Shown here piece by piece: positions 43,904 through 52,632 of a stretch of 64,000 bases of DNA. The DNA is from an uncultured Dialister sp. Lineage in GTDB: Bacteria > Bacillota > Negativicutes > Veillonellales > Dialisteraceae. Numbering within the stretch: the first letter of the stretch is position 1; the number at the start of each line of letters is the position of its first letter. Under the pieces are notes generated by a model. That model was not told the origin of the DNA. It made no database searches and saw only the letters and a program-made list of their open reading frames with translations. The stretch covers positions 203,089 to 267,088 of the forward strand of contig CABQAR010000002.1 of NCBI GenBank assembly GCA_902462205.1, read 5' to 3'. The translations under genes were made by a program, and so were the position numbers.

Positions 43904-44750
43904 GCTCCGTCAGCCCCCTTCTTCTCCGTCCTGCTTCCTTCAATAAATCCTGAAGCGCCTTTTCATCGGAACTGTCGATCGCCCGGCGGATTTCCGAAAC
44001 GCTTTCCATGAACCTGTCTATTTCATCCAGAAGATTCTCCCTGTTCGCCAGAAACAGCTCCGTCCAAAGCCTGTCATTGATGTCCGCCACCCTTGTTTCA
44101 TCACGGAAAGAACCGCCGATGAAATATTTCGTGTCTTCCTTCATGGAAGGACTGTTCACCAGCGCCGCCGCCAGCACATGCGTCAGGTCGCTCGTGTACG
44201 CGATGCGCCTGTCATGCTCCTGCGGCGTCACGGACGGCACATGGCTGCAGCCGAGCGCTACCGCCAGACGGCGGACCAGCTCCACATTCTCCGGCCGGTT
44301 CGCCCTGTCCGGAAGAAGCACGTAATTGGCGCCATGGAAAATATCCGCGCTGGAACGGGCAAGTCCCTCTCCCTCGTTTCCGCACATGGGATGGGAAGAA
44401 ACCAGATCCGTCCCTTCCGGCAGGATGCGCCGTATATCGTCCGCCAGACTGCCCTTCACGCCGGCGATATCTGTCATGACCGCACCGGGGCGGAAATCCG
44501 TCCGGTGCTCCTTTACAAAGGCGAGCGTCGCCTCGGCGGGGGTGCAGAAGATGATAAGCTCCGCTTCCCCCAGCCTCTTTATATCAATGGAATCGACGAT
44601 GCCCAGCCGAAGCGCTTCTCTGGCCACCGATTCCGTACGGTTCACGCCCACCACCGTGGCGCCGATCTCCTTAAGCCGCCTCGCGAAGGAACCGCCCATC
44701 AGTCCGAGCCCTACCACCGCCACCGTCATTTTGCTAAAGTCAGAATCCAT
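43872..44750 (-). CDS. tyrA: Prephenate dehydrogenase
   Basis: Oxidative decarboxylation of prephenate to 4-hydroxyphenylpyruvate. 292 residues. The NAD fold begins VAVVGLGLMGGSFARRL; the catalytic His is in VSSHPMCGNEGEG, and HDRRIAYTSDLTHVLAAALV and FRDETRVADIN follow. There is no chorismate mutase or ACT domain. It overlaps aroB by 32 nt. Confidence 0.94.
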   Translation of the reverse strand: MDSDFSKMTVAVVGLGLMGGSFARRLKEIGATVVGVNRTESVAREALRLGIVDSIDIKRLGEAELIIFCTPAEATLAFVKEHRTDFRPGAVMTDIAGVKGSLADDIRRILPEGTDLVSSHPMCGNEGEGLARSSADIFHGANYVLLPDRANRPENVELVRRLAVALGCSHVPSVTPQEHDRRIAYTSDLTHVLAAALVNSPSMKEDTKYFIGGSFRDETRVADINDRLWTELFLANRENLLDEIDRFMESVSEIRRAIDSSDEKALQDLLKEAGRRRRGLTEHGNGPRGAGK

Positions 44751-44829
44751 GATTTCCCCCTGCCTGTATTTTCATTTATCGTTATCATAACTCTTTTCGC
44801 GGAAAAATATGATGCCTCCTCGCGGAAAT

Positions 44830-45846
44830 TCATATTTCCCTGCCGACCACGGGCGCGATCCGCGATAATTTCTCCATCATCGAAGCAAACATGGACGGCG
44901 TAATCGACTCCGCCCCATCGCACCACGCATGCTCCGGATCCTGATGGACCTCGCACATGATGCCGTCCGCCCCGGCCGCGACCGCCGCCATGGCCATGGA
45001 TTCCACCATCCACCGATGGCCTGTCGCATGGCTCGGATCCACGATGACCGGCAGATGGCTTTTCTGCTTGACCACGGCGATGGCGGAAACATCAAGCGTA
45101 TTCCTCGTCGCCTTCTCAAACGTGCGGATGCCCCGTTCGCAGAGGATGACATTCTTATTTCCCTCGGACATGATGTACTCCGCGCTCATCAGCCATTCCT
45201 CGACCGTGGCGGAAAGGCCGCGCTTCAAGAGGACCGGGACATTTAACTTCCCCACCGCCTTCAGCAGGTCGAAATTCTGCATGTTCCGCGCGCCGATCTG
45301 GATGATGTCCACATTCTTTTCCAGAAACGCGCCGATCTTATCCGCGCTCATCAGCTCCGTGACCACGGGCATGCCGTTCTTCCTCGCCGCCTCCACGAGC
45401 AGGTCCAGCCCCTTTTCCCCCAGCCCCTGGAACGAATAGGGCGACGTCCTCGGCTTGAAGGCGCCCCCGCGGAGGATGGCCGCCCCGGATTTTTTCACCG
45501 CCGCCGCCACGCCGCGGATCTGCTCCGGCGTTTCAATCGAACAGGGCCCTGCCATGACGGCAAGCTTCTTTCCGCCGATCGCCACGCCGCCGGCCTCCAC
45601 CACCGTGTCCGACGGATGGAACGCGCGGCTCGCTCGCTTATACGGCTCCTGCACGCGCATGACCTTTTCCACGAATTCGATGCCCAGAAAATCCCGTTCA
45701 TCAATGACGGACGTGTCGCCCACGAGCCCGAGCACCACTTTGCTCGACCCGCGGCTCCTGTCTACCTTGAATCCCTTCGCCTTCATCATCGCTTCCACCC
45801 TCTCGACTTCCTCCCACGGCGTGCCCTGCTTCATAACGATAATCAT
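44830..45846 (-). CDS. aroF: 3-deoxy-7-phosphoheptulonate (DAHP) synthase
   Basis: Condenses PEP and erythrose 4-phosphate, first step of the pathway. 338 residues of the AroF/KDO8P-like (type I-beta) class. The N-terminal 70 residues (GTPWEEVERVEAMMKAKG) are the regulatory ferredoxin-like domain. Catalytic segments are MAGPCSIETPEQI, RGGAFKPRTSPYSFQG, GARNMQNFDLL, and DPSHATGHR. The start at 45846 follows GGGAGG. A leader peptide and terminator lie in the 220 nt before it. Confidence 0.95.
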   Translation of the reverse strand: MIIVMKQGTPWEEVERVEAMMKAKGFKVDRSRGSSKVVLGLVGDTSVIDERDFLGIEFVEKVMRVQEPYKRASRAFHPSDTVVEAGGVAIGGKKLAVMAGPCSIETPEQIRGVAAAVKKSGAAILRGGAFKPRTSPYSFQGLGEKGLDLLVEAARKNGMPVVTELMSADKIGAFLEKNVDIIQIGARNMQNFDLLKAVGKLNVPVLLKRGLSATVEEWLMSAEYIMSEGNKNVILCERGIRTFEKATRNTLDVSAIAVVKQKSHLPVIVDPSHATGHRWMVESMAMAAVAAGADGIMCEVHQDPEHAWCDGAESITPSMFASMMEKLSRIAPVVGREI

Positions 45847-45902
45847 AATGACCTCCCTTTTGCCTTTCCGGCAATCTCCCATACTCCAAAACATCCGGCG
45901 AA

Positions 45903-45932
45903 TAAAAAAACAGACCCTCGCGGGCCTGTCCG
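45903..45932 (-). terminator. Attenuator terminator (region 3:4) of the aromatic operon
   Basis: On the minus strand ACAGGCCC pairs with GGGTCTGT (8 bp, one G-U) around the tetraloop GCGA, then seven T. It lies between the leader peptide stop and aroF. Confidence 0.88.
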
Positions 45933-45950
45933 TTTTATCCTGAAAATACT

Positions 45951-46067
45951 CTACCGGCAGAGGATGCAGGGCCCACAAGATTTTTCGTACGCAAAATAGC
46001 CGAAGCCGTAATAGCTCCAGTAAAAGCCTGCGTATACGCTTGTCATCCGGGCCTGCAGATTCTTCAT
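45951..46067 (-). CDS. Aromatic-rich leader peptide of the aro operon attenuator (38 aa)
   Basis: An unannotated 38-codon frame whose ATG at 46067 follows GGGAGG. Residues 12-27 contain six Tyr, three Phe and one Trp out of sixteen (VYAGFYWSYYGFGYFAY). The remaining residues are MKNLQARMTS at the start and a Cys-rich end KSCGPCILCR. Codons 4-7 and 31-34 carry complementary sequences (TGCAGGCCC and GGGCCCTGCA), and region 3 of the terminator repeats CAGGCCCG. The peptide is therefore most likely a sensor of charged aromatic tRNAs rather than a functional product. Confidence 0.85.
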   Translation of the reverse strand: MKNLQARMTSVYAGFYWSYYGFGYFAYEKSCGPCILCR

Positions 46068-46096
46068 GATGACATTCCTCCCTGAATAGATAATTC

Positions 46097-46126
46097 AGTA
46101 TAGGCCTTTCGGAAATATTTTGTCAA
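46097..46126 (-). promoter_or_regulatory. Promoter of the aromatic operon
   Basis: On the minus strand TTGACA (46126-46121) and TATACT (46102-46097) are spaced by 18 bp, close to sigma-70 consensus, about 30 nt upstream of the leader peptide start. Confidence 0.85.
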
Positions 46127-46149
46127 GCCGGAAATATTTCCCCTCCACG

Positions 46150-46176
46150 AAAAAAAGCGGCCGGGAAAGCCGCTTT
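46150..46176 (-). terminator. Intrinsic terminator of the aroB paralogue
   Basis: AAGCGGC pairs with GCCGCTT around a 7-nt loop; the minus-strand tail has six or more T. It insulates the aro operon promoter from the upstream gene. Confidence 0.88.
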
Positions 46177-46192
46177 TCATAGCCTTTGTGCT

Positions 46193-47266
46193 TTATTCCA
46201 TGCTCAGATACTTTTTGAGCATCTCCACCTCGCCCGTATAGAGATACCCCTTCCCGATTTCCAGAAGGAGCGGCGTCTCTATCTTGTCGCCCTTGACATT
46301 CTTCCCCTGCCCGACGAGGGAAACGAGGATATCCCGGGGAATATCCAACGAAACAGGAAGGCCGATGGATTTCAGCACATATTCGATCCGCGCCGCCGTG
46401 CCCCGTTTCGTCAGACCCAGTATTTCCGACGCGTTCGTAATCATGTACATGCCTGCCGCCGTCGCCTCGCCGTGGGTCAGCTTCAGGTCGTTGAACCGGT
46501 AATACCGTTCCGCCGCGCCGCCGAGGGTGTGGCCGAAATCAAGAATGCGCCTGTCTCCCTTATCATACGGGTCTATTTCCACATAATGCGCCTTGATCGT
46601 AATGCAGCGGCGGATGATTTCCGGAAGCTCCCGCAGCAAATCCTGATCGGAAGTCGCCTTCTCAAAAATTTCAAACAGCTCCTTATCCGCCACGCAGCCG
46701 ATCTTGATGGCTTCCCCCAGTCCGTTGTGAAGGAAACGGGCAGGGAGCGTGCGGACCATGGACGGATCCACGAAGACCGCCTTCGGCTGGTAGAACGTGC
46801 CGATTAGATTCTTCCATCCCTGGCAGTCAATGGACACCTTGCCGCCGATCGCGCTGCCGATCTGCGCCAGAAGGGACGTCGGCACCTGGATATACGAAAT
46901 ACCGCGGCGGTACGTCGCCGCCACGAACCCCGTCACATCGCCGACCACGCGGCCGCCGAGAGCGATCAGCACATCATCGGGACGGAACTCGAAATTCGCA
47001 AGCGCTTCATAAACACGACCCACGACCGTCAGGCTCCGGCTCTTCTCACTGGAAGACAGCACGATCTGCTGCACATCCATGCCTTCCGCCTCAAGCTGCC
47101 GCTTCAGATCCTGTCCGTATAATTCATCAATCCCGTCTTCCGTGATGATGACCGCCTTCTTCGCACCGGTCAGCGCGGAAACTTCCTTCCCCATTCGGCC
47201 GATGATGCCTGCTTCAATCACCACGTCATAAGAATTCTCACCCAGATTAATATGCACTGTATCCAT
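46193..47266 (-). CDS. 3-dehydroquinate synthase-like protein with altered active site
   Basis: A 357-residue member of the sugar phosphate cyclase family. Kept are the fold, VPTSLLAQ, the Glu in GLGEAIKIG, FGHT and THGEA. Changed relative to the copy at 42842 are Asp-Ser-Ser-Val-Gly-Gly to Gly-Ser-Ala-Ile-Gly-Gly, Gly-Gly-Gly-Val to Gly-Gly-Arg-Val, and FGHTxGHAxE to FGHTLGGAAE, losing the second His. It may be a specialised cyclase or a non-catalytic paralogue. It has its own promoter region and terminator and is not part of the aro operon transcript. Confidence 0.82.
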   Translation of the reverse strand: MDTVHINLGENSYDVVIEAGIIGRMGKEVSALTGAKKAVIITEDGIDELYGQDLKRQLEAEGMDVQQIVLSSSEKSRSLTVVGRVYEALANFEFRPDDVLIALGGRVVGDVTGFVAATYRRGISYIQVPTSLLAQIGSAIGGKVSIDCQGWKNLIGTFYQPKAVFVDPSMVRTLPARFLHNGLGEAIKIGCVADKELFEIFEKATSDQDLLRELPEIIRRCITIKAHYVEIDPYDKGDRRILDFGHTLGGAAERYYRFNDLKLTHGEATAAGMYMITNASEILGLTKRGTAARIEYVLKSIGLPVSLDIPRDILVSLVGQGKNVKGDKIETPLLLEIGKGYLYTGEVEMLKKYLSME

Positions 47267-47359
47267 GATGGTTCTCCTTCATGTAAAACGATGACCTTTC
47301 GTACATCCATTATACCATTTCCCGACCAAACCGCTCCACAGAAAGATTCCCTCCGCCCA

Positions 47360-47396
47360 CAAAAAAACGCCGCCCGCTACCGGACAGCGTTTCCCT
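47360..47396 (-). terminator. Terminator of the 145-aa gene, left member of a repeat pair
   Basis: On the minus strand ACGCTGTCCG pairs imperfectly with CGGGCGGCGT, followed by seven T. The hairpin and its flank (to 47412) are about 88 percent identical to 50302-50354. Confidence 0.8.
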
Positions 47397-47437
47397 GTTT
47401 CATTATTTTTCCACATGCATCCACCGGACAGGAAATA

Positions 47438-47875
47438 TTATTTCTTTCCCTGCCTGTATCGCTCATACTCCCGCGTACCCTTGTCCGAGTCATGCATGAG
47501 GTTGACCAGATCCCGGGCGCGCTCCATGGTCCATCCGCAGTAATCCGCATACTCCTTCAGGGGATTGCCGCGAAGCTCCCGTTTCGCCTTCATGTACGCC
47601 CGTCGTTCCTCCTTGGACATCCCGTCCGCTTCCCGCAGATCCTGCATCCTTCGGGCATGGCGGAAAATCATGTACACCTCGGTCCGTTCCGCCTCATAAG
47701 GCGTGATCTTCCCCGCCTTCACCAGCTCCGCCAGATAATAAGGCGCCACGGAAGGCGTATGGGGCGTCGTCCCCTTCAGCTCCGCCGGCACGCTGGCCGG
47801 CTCAGGCAGCCGCGCCTCGGAAACATCGCCGGACAGCAGAGAAATAACAAGCCCTGCCGCGACAACATATTTCAT
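47438..47875 (-). CDS. Secreted hypothetical protein, partner of a TonB receptor
   Basis: A 145-residue protein with a short signal peptide (MKYVVAAGLVISLLSGDVSEA). The mature part is charged and helical, with YLAELVKAGKITPYEAERT and SKEERRAYMKAKRELRGN, which suggests a periplasmic helical bundle. It lies 31 nt downstream of the third TonB receptor on the same strand, so it is probably cotranscribed. I do not recognise the family. Confidence 0.72.
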   Translation of the reverse strand: MKYVVAAGLVISLLSGDVSEARLPEPASVPAELKGTTPHTPSVAPYYLAELVKAGKITPYEAERTEVYMIFRHARRMQDLREADGMSKEERRAYMKAKRELRGNPLKEYADYCGWTMERARDLVNLMHDSDKGTREYERYRQGKK

Positions 47876-47906
47876 AAAAACCTCCCTGAAAAAAGCCTTT
47901 CAACCA

Positions 47907-50156
47907 TTACATCCTGTAACGGAGCCCGATGGTATAGTTCCTTCCGTCAGTCGCTTCCGAGCAGTAGTAATGGCGGTCAAGCAGATTATTGACAGCGAAC
48001 TGCAAGGTGCAGTCTTTCGCCAGATCATAGTTGATGGCGGTATTCACAAGGAAGAACGAATCCTCTGCGCCATATTCGCCGCTTTCATACTCCGGCGACA
48101 TGCGGGCGCTGACATATTCGCATTCCAGCAGCACGTTCAGCCGATCCTTCCTATAATCCAGTCCTGCATGGAAGATGTGCTTCGGAATATAATAGTCCCG
48201 AACATCATCGTAGGCTTCATCCTTGTTCGTATTCGGAATCGCGGGGCCGTTCATGACCCCGTACTGCCATGCCCAGTTCACATAGCCGGACAGCGAATCA
48301 TTGAACTTCTTCTTCAATTCCACTTCGACGCCGCGCCGCTTTTCTTCTGAATAGTTGATGTACTGCTTATGCGTCAGATCGCCGGTCGCCGGATCATAGA
48401 AATATGTATAGGCCACCTTATCCTTTGTCTTCACATGGTACAGATTGACAGAAAATTCCGTGCCTTCTCCCAGTTTCTTCTTCATGCCGATTTCAAATGT
48501 ATCGGATTTTTCAGGATTAAGACCTGGATTCGGGATAACAGCCCCCATTCCGCCGCCGCCATAGCGGTATACCTGGTAAAGCTGGGGCGGATTAAAGGAA
48601 TGTCCATAGGAAATATAGTAATTGGTCGTATCATTCGCCTTGAAGTCAAAAGCGATCTTCGGGCTGATTTCATTATAGTTTTTACCGTCAGACGTGTAAT
48701 TATATGCCGGATCGCCCCAGTATCCGTCATCCCAGAAATAGCCCCTGCCCTTCTCGAAATGGTCATATCTTGCGCCGATATACATCGTCAGAGGCTTGGA
48801 CAGCTGCCACTCGTCCTGTACATAAAGGGCGAAATTCTTCACCTTGCCGTCACTGTGGGAATAATAATGGGTTTTTGAATCGCGATCCTTCCAGCGGGAA
48901 AGGACATACCTGTCCTGATTGACCTCCTCCTGCTTTATATCCATGCCTGCCACGATGGTATGCTTTCCGCCGATTTTCTCCCACGCCTTTTCCAGACTCA
49001 GATTATAAATCTTTTCCGGATGTGTAGAGTAATCCCCGTCTTTATCCCAATCCATCTTCGTATACTTGCCCGGCACATCAGGACTGGTAAAACCGTTATA
49101 AGCATCTTCCGAATAGCTGAACGTCGCCTTTAATTTGTTGTCCGTATCATTGTAGGCAAAAATATGGCGATCCTTCTGACTGCTTCCTTCATAGCCGTAA
49201 AACCGGGAAGGCGCTAATTTGAATATATCTCCATTCTGCGTCTTGACCGTGCCGCTGAATACCATGTTTCCGTCTGCATCATAAACATAGCTGAACGGAT
49301 TCCTGTAGGAATACTCAAACTGGTTACGGGCAAAGGTATACTTCAACGACTTGGAATCGCTCAGATTATACTTGGCATATACGCTGAACGTTTCATGGTC
49401 CCACGCCTTTTCCCCTCGCCCGCCATAAACATAATAACCGTCAGACAGCTGCGGAAGCGTTGCCGTGTAATCCGCCTTGCCCGCCTTCGTCAATTTTTTA
49501 TCCGCTTTGGCAGAACGATAGAAACCGCGGAACCCGTCGGATTTTCTGTCCTCCCAGCCGACGCCGAACGACCATTTCTCGTTCACCTTTGAATCCACAT
49601 AAATGGATTTCTTCCATGTATTATGGCTTCCGTAGGAAATATTGAAATCCGCATGGGTGCCCTGTTCCTTCGCTTCCTTCGTCGTCACGCTGATAACGCC
49701 GCCGACAGCATGTCCGCCATAAATAGAAGAAGCCGCGCCGCGAAGCACCTCGATACGCTCTATATTATTCACCGCGATATCATTCAGGCTGGCCGCACTG
49801 TTATAAGTGCTGTTCATCTGCACCCCGTCCACAAGGACAAGGATATCCGACGTACCGAAACCGCGGAGCTGGATGGCGCCGGAATCCTGATTCTCTCCTG
49901 CCATATCCATGTACATCCCCGGTATCTGGCCGATCGCCTCACGGACAGAACGGATATTTTTCTGTTCTATATCCTGCGCCGTCACCACGCTGACACTGGA
50001 AGGCACCTCCTGTATTTCCTTCAGCGTCCTCGTCGCCGTGACTACCACCTCGTCAAAAGAATAAACCGGACCGTCTGCCGCCTGTACGCTTCCCGCCACA
50101 GTGCCTGCCGCCAGCATTCCCAATACCCCGATTTTCAGCAATCTCCTCTTCATCAT
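47907..50156 (-). CDS. TonB-dependent outer-membrane receptor
   Basis: A 749-residue receptor. Signal peptide ending near SVQAAD, TonB box DEVVVTATR, plug with PGMYMDMAGENQD and IERIEVLRGAASSIYGG, and a barrel with FNPPQLYQVYRY followed by NPGLNPEKSDTFEIG, the FRAP/NPNL region. The C-terminal strand is GLRYRM, with the TonB-receptor style hydrophobic end. It resembles the siderophore/haem class, but the ligand is unknown. The start follows GGGAGGA. The upstream 50160-50290 region is very AT-rich. Confidence 0.88.
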   Translation of the reverse strand: MMKRRLLKIGVLGMLAAGTVAGSVQAADGPVYSFDEVVVTATRTLKEIQEVPSSVSVVTAQDIEQKNIRSVREAIGQIPGMYMDMAGENQDSGAIQLRGFGTSDILVLVDGVQMNSTYNSAASLNDIAVNNIERIEVLRGAASSIYGGHAVGGVISVTTKEAKEQGTHADFNISYGSHNTWKKSIYVDSKVNEKWSFGVGWEDRKSDGFRGFYRSAKADKKLTKAGKADYTATLPQLSDGYYVYGGRGEKAWDHETFSVYAKYNLSDSKSLKYTFARNQFEYSYRNPFSYVYDADGNMVFSGTVKTQNGDIFKLAPSRFYGYEGSSQKDRHIFAYNDTDNKLKATFSYSEDAYNGFTSPDVPGKYTKMDWDKDGDYSTHPEKIYNLSLEKAWEKIGGKHTIVAGMDIKQEEVNQDRYVLSRWKDRDSKTHYYSHSDGKVKNFALYVQDEWQLSKPLTMYIGARYDHFEKGRGYFWDDGYWGDPAYNYTSDGKNYNEISPKIAFDFKANDTTNYYISYGHSFNPPQLYQVYRYGGGGMGAVIPNPGLNPEKSDTFEIGMKKKLGEGTEFSVNLYHVKTKDKVAYTYFYDPATGDLTHKQYINYSEEKRRGVEVELKKKFNDSLSGYVNWAWQYGVMNGPAIPNTNKDEAYDDVRDYYIPKHIFHAGLDYRKDRLNVLLECEYVSARMSPEYESGEYGAEDSFFLVNTAINYDLAKDCTLQFAVNNLLDRHYYCSEATDGRNYTIGLRYRM

Positions 50157-50301
50157 GTTCCTCCCATGAAAAATATATTTTGTATTATTAAATCAATATA
50201 TAGTATATGTTATATTTTTATATTTTAAAAGTTTATTGCTTATTTTTATTAATTTTTTATTCTTTTTAATTATTATTTTTCTAATTTTATAAATATCGGC
50301 A

Positions 50302-50335
50302 CCAAAAAACGCCGCCTGCTTCCAGACAGCGTTTC
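50302..50335 (-). terminator. Terminator of the EcsC-like gene, right member of the repeat pair
   Basis: Same hairpin as 47360 with a compensated pair: CCG/CGG there is CTG/CAG here. T-run on the minus strand. Confidence 0.8.
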
Positions 50336-50344
50336 TCTATTTCA

Positions 50345-51181
50345 TTATTTTCCCAAGAGCTTTTGCCTTGCCTCTCCCTTGGCATCGATTTCCTTTTCCT
50401 CATTTTCATACGTCAGCGGATGGGATTTGAGGAACCTCTGCAGACGCCTTGCCATCGGATAAAACGTAAGATACGTCAGACTTCCGGATACCGCTCCGCC
50501 CACGAACGGAATAGACTTAGAGATGAAATTGCTTACCGCCTTTTCCGTCATCTTCACGCCTGCGGCTTCCGCGCCTTTTTTCAGCACCACCTTTGCTCCG
50601 TTCTTGACGGTATGCTTCACTACCTCATCGCCTATTTTTTCCGCGTATTTCTTGGAATAATACGTGATAGCCTGCCCTGCCAGCTTGTCCCCTGCCATGA
50701 GCCGGTAAAAAAGCTTCACCTTCGCCCGCGTATCGTCATCCAGTTCCCGTCCGCCTTTTTCCAGTGACGGCCAGCCATACAGATACAGCAGCTCCTGCAT
50801 GACCATCACCACATGACGGTTGAACTGGCGCGCGTCGTAAACCGTGGCGAACACAGAAGCAAATCCGCCCGGCACGCCTGCCGCCGCAGAAACCATGGTC
50901 ACCTTCTTCGTTTCGCTCTTGATGCAGATATCTGCCAGCTTATCGATCACATCCGCCTCGATCCCCGCCGCCTGCGGAGAAACATCCACCGCTTTCTGCA
51001 CTTCCGCTTCCGTGTAATACGGCGCAAGCTGCGCCCGCAGGAACTCTTCCCGGTTAATCCGGTTCTTCTCATCCTCCAGCAGACGATACACCCCTTCCGG
51101 AGTGAAATCGTTCAATATATCCCTCGCCATCGTGACGCTGCCGCTCAACGCAGTCAGCTTGAAAAGGCTTTCCAGTCTCAT
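50345..51181 (-). CDS. EcsC-family-like protein
   Basis: A 278-residue protein with a Gly/Ala-rich centre typical of EcsC-like proteins (VTMVSAAAGVPGGFASVFAT; AVSNFISKSIPFVGGAVSGS) flanked by charged helices. These hydrophobic stretches may associate with membranes. The function of the family is unclear; EcsC in Bacillus is in an ABC exporter operon, and no exporter is adjacent here. The start follows GGGGGAAG. Confidence in the family is moderate. Confidence 0.62.
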   Translation of the reverse strand: MRLESLFKLTALSGSVTMARDILNDFTPEGVYRLLEDEKNRINREEFLRAQLAPYYTEAEVQKAVDVSPQAAGIEADVIDKLADICIKSETKKVTMVSAAAGVPGGFASVFATVYDARQFNRHVVMVMQELLYLYGWPSLEKGGRELDDDTRAKVKLFYRLMAGDKLAGQAITYYSKKYAEKIGDEVVKHTVKNGAKVVLKKGAEAAGVKMTEKAVSNFISKSIPFVGGAVSGSLTYLTFYPMARRLQRFLKSHPLTYENEEKEIDAKGEARQKLLGK

Positions 51182-51289
51182 CGTCTTCCCCCAAAGTCAA
51201 ACATCATTCCCCACAAGAAATATTTGCATAAATCATAACACAGAATGCAGGAAAGGAAAATAAACCATATCCCGATAAGACAGTCAATG

Positions 51290-52085
51290 TCCATCCGCGC
51301 CCATTCAAGGATGACGGCAAGCAAGAAAACGCTTTTCTGACTTCTGACTACTGGCCACTGGCTACTAAATCTCGCCGCTATATTATCTGTCGCGGCGCAC
51401 CGCAATTCCTCATTCCTCATTCTAAATTCCTAATTTCATTAGCCCTTGCCCCATCATTCTCGAATAGAGCGATGGCAAGCGGTGGAGCCTATCGATGTGG
51501 TATTTAATGCCGCTATCCTCTGCTAGATCCTTCACTTCACTACGTTCCGCTCGAGGATGACGGCAAGTAGTTAATTGCTGATTGCAGGTTTTAAATACAA
51601 TCCGTATGCTTCCACCGCACGCGGGGGAAGTACTGCCGAATGGCAGGGATAGGGGCAAGCGTGCGTACACTCTTTTCCCTGTCTACACAAACCCGCCTCT
51701 TCAGTCAACCTGCGGTTGCCAGCTCAGCCGCAAGGGCAAGGCGTTTCACTGATTTTTGTGCGTCATTTCATTCCTTCAAAAATCGTTCACTTGCCTCCCC
51801 GACAATCGGTGGCGCCTTTTCATTCATCATTTAATCCCATTATCCTATGCCAGATCCTTCGCTCATCGTCTTATTTGAGATACACATCTGCAAACATTCT
51901 ATTCTTTCCACCGCTCAAGGATGACGGCAAGCAGGTAACATCTGACTTCTGACCTCTGTTTTCTGACTTCTGACCTCTGTTTTCTGACTTCTGACTACTG
52001 TCTACTGCCTACTGTCTACTGTCTACTATCCTCGCCGCTATATAAAGTGTCGCGGCGCACCTCAATTCCTCATTCCTCATTCCTC
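51290..52085. repeat. Composite intergenic repeat, copy 3 (two units)
   Basis: Two units lie in tandem: hairpin modules at 51371-51398 and 52031-52059. Between them are the long internal module, CTTCCACCGCACGCGGGGG, TACTGCCGAATGGCAGGG and a run of CTGACTTCTGACCTCTG words. It abuts the 3' end of the amidase gene. It contains no credible gene. Confidence 0.85.
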
Positions 52086-52089
52086 ATTC

Positions 52090-52632
52090 CTAATTCCTCA
52101 TTCCCCTATAATACTCTCCCTTACCGCGGATCAGTGGGCCTCCCTGTACCAGCCTTCCCTGATTCCCGTAATCCGGTACATAAAGCAGATCCCAGCGCAT
52201 ATCGGCGTCTCCGCTTTCTATGCCGTATCCGTCAATGGCCGCGATCTCCGCATGCGTGTAAATATCCTCCATGCGCAGCCCGAGAATGTCCATCGCCGCT
52301 CCGCAGAACATGGCCAGACTCTCCACCTGCCTTTCCGTCGGCGGCTCACTCCCCAGATCCACCCCCGACGGCGCGTCATAATAACAGCAGGCATCCCTGC
52401 AGCAGGCGAGCGCCACGCCGATCGACCGGCTGTTCCTCCTCCATGTGTGGGACAGCCTCCTTGTGAAATCCCCATGCATCACATGGAAATATCCGCCCCT
52501 GTCGATCACGATGTGATACGCCAGAAACTCCACCATCCGGTAAGGCGCTCCCGTCCAGTGGCAATAAATCCGCTCCACGCCCCCGCGGGCGCGGCACAGC
52601 GCCTTTTCTATTTCCTCCAACGCCATCATCAT
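52090..52632 (-). CDS. N-acetylmuramoyl-L-alanine amidase-like endolysin
   Basis: A 180-residue protein resembling phage peptidoglycan amidases: IYCHWTGAPYRMVEFLAYH near the N-terminus (His ligand), FHVMHGDF (second His), RNSRSIGVALACC and THAEIAAIDGYG with SGDADMRWDLL. It would cut the amide bond between muramic acid and the stem peptide. The start at 52632 (first of three Met) follows AGGAAG. It is last in a leftward cassette after a holin, so a lysis role is likely. Confidence 0.78.
   Translation of the reverse strand: MMMALEEIEKALCRARGGVERIYCHWTGAPYRMVEFLAYHIVIDRGGYFHVMHGDFTRRLSHTWRRNSRSIGVALACCRDACCYYDAPSGVDLGSEPPTERQVESLAMFCGAAMDILGLRMEDIYTHAEIAAIDGYGIESGDADMRWDLLYVPDYGNQGRLVQGGPLIRGKGEYYRGMRN

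Noticed and set aside
42830..44011. 393-codon frame opposite aroB/tyrA
   Set aside because: His/Arg/Gln-rich shadow typical of GC-rich antisense DNA.
51640..51834. 64-codon frame resembling another at 62713-62940
   Set aside because: The similarity comes from the composite DNA repeat; the translation has no protein character, and other repeat copies break it.
51900..52030. Possible CRISPR array from repeated CTGACTTCTGACCTCTG words
   Set aside because: Words are short, degenerate and without regular spacers; it is a low-complexity module of the composite repeat. No CRISPR array is seen in the window.
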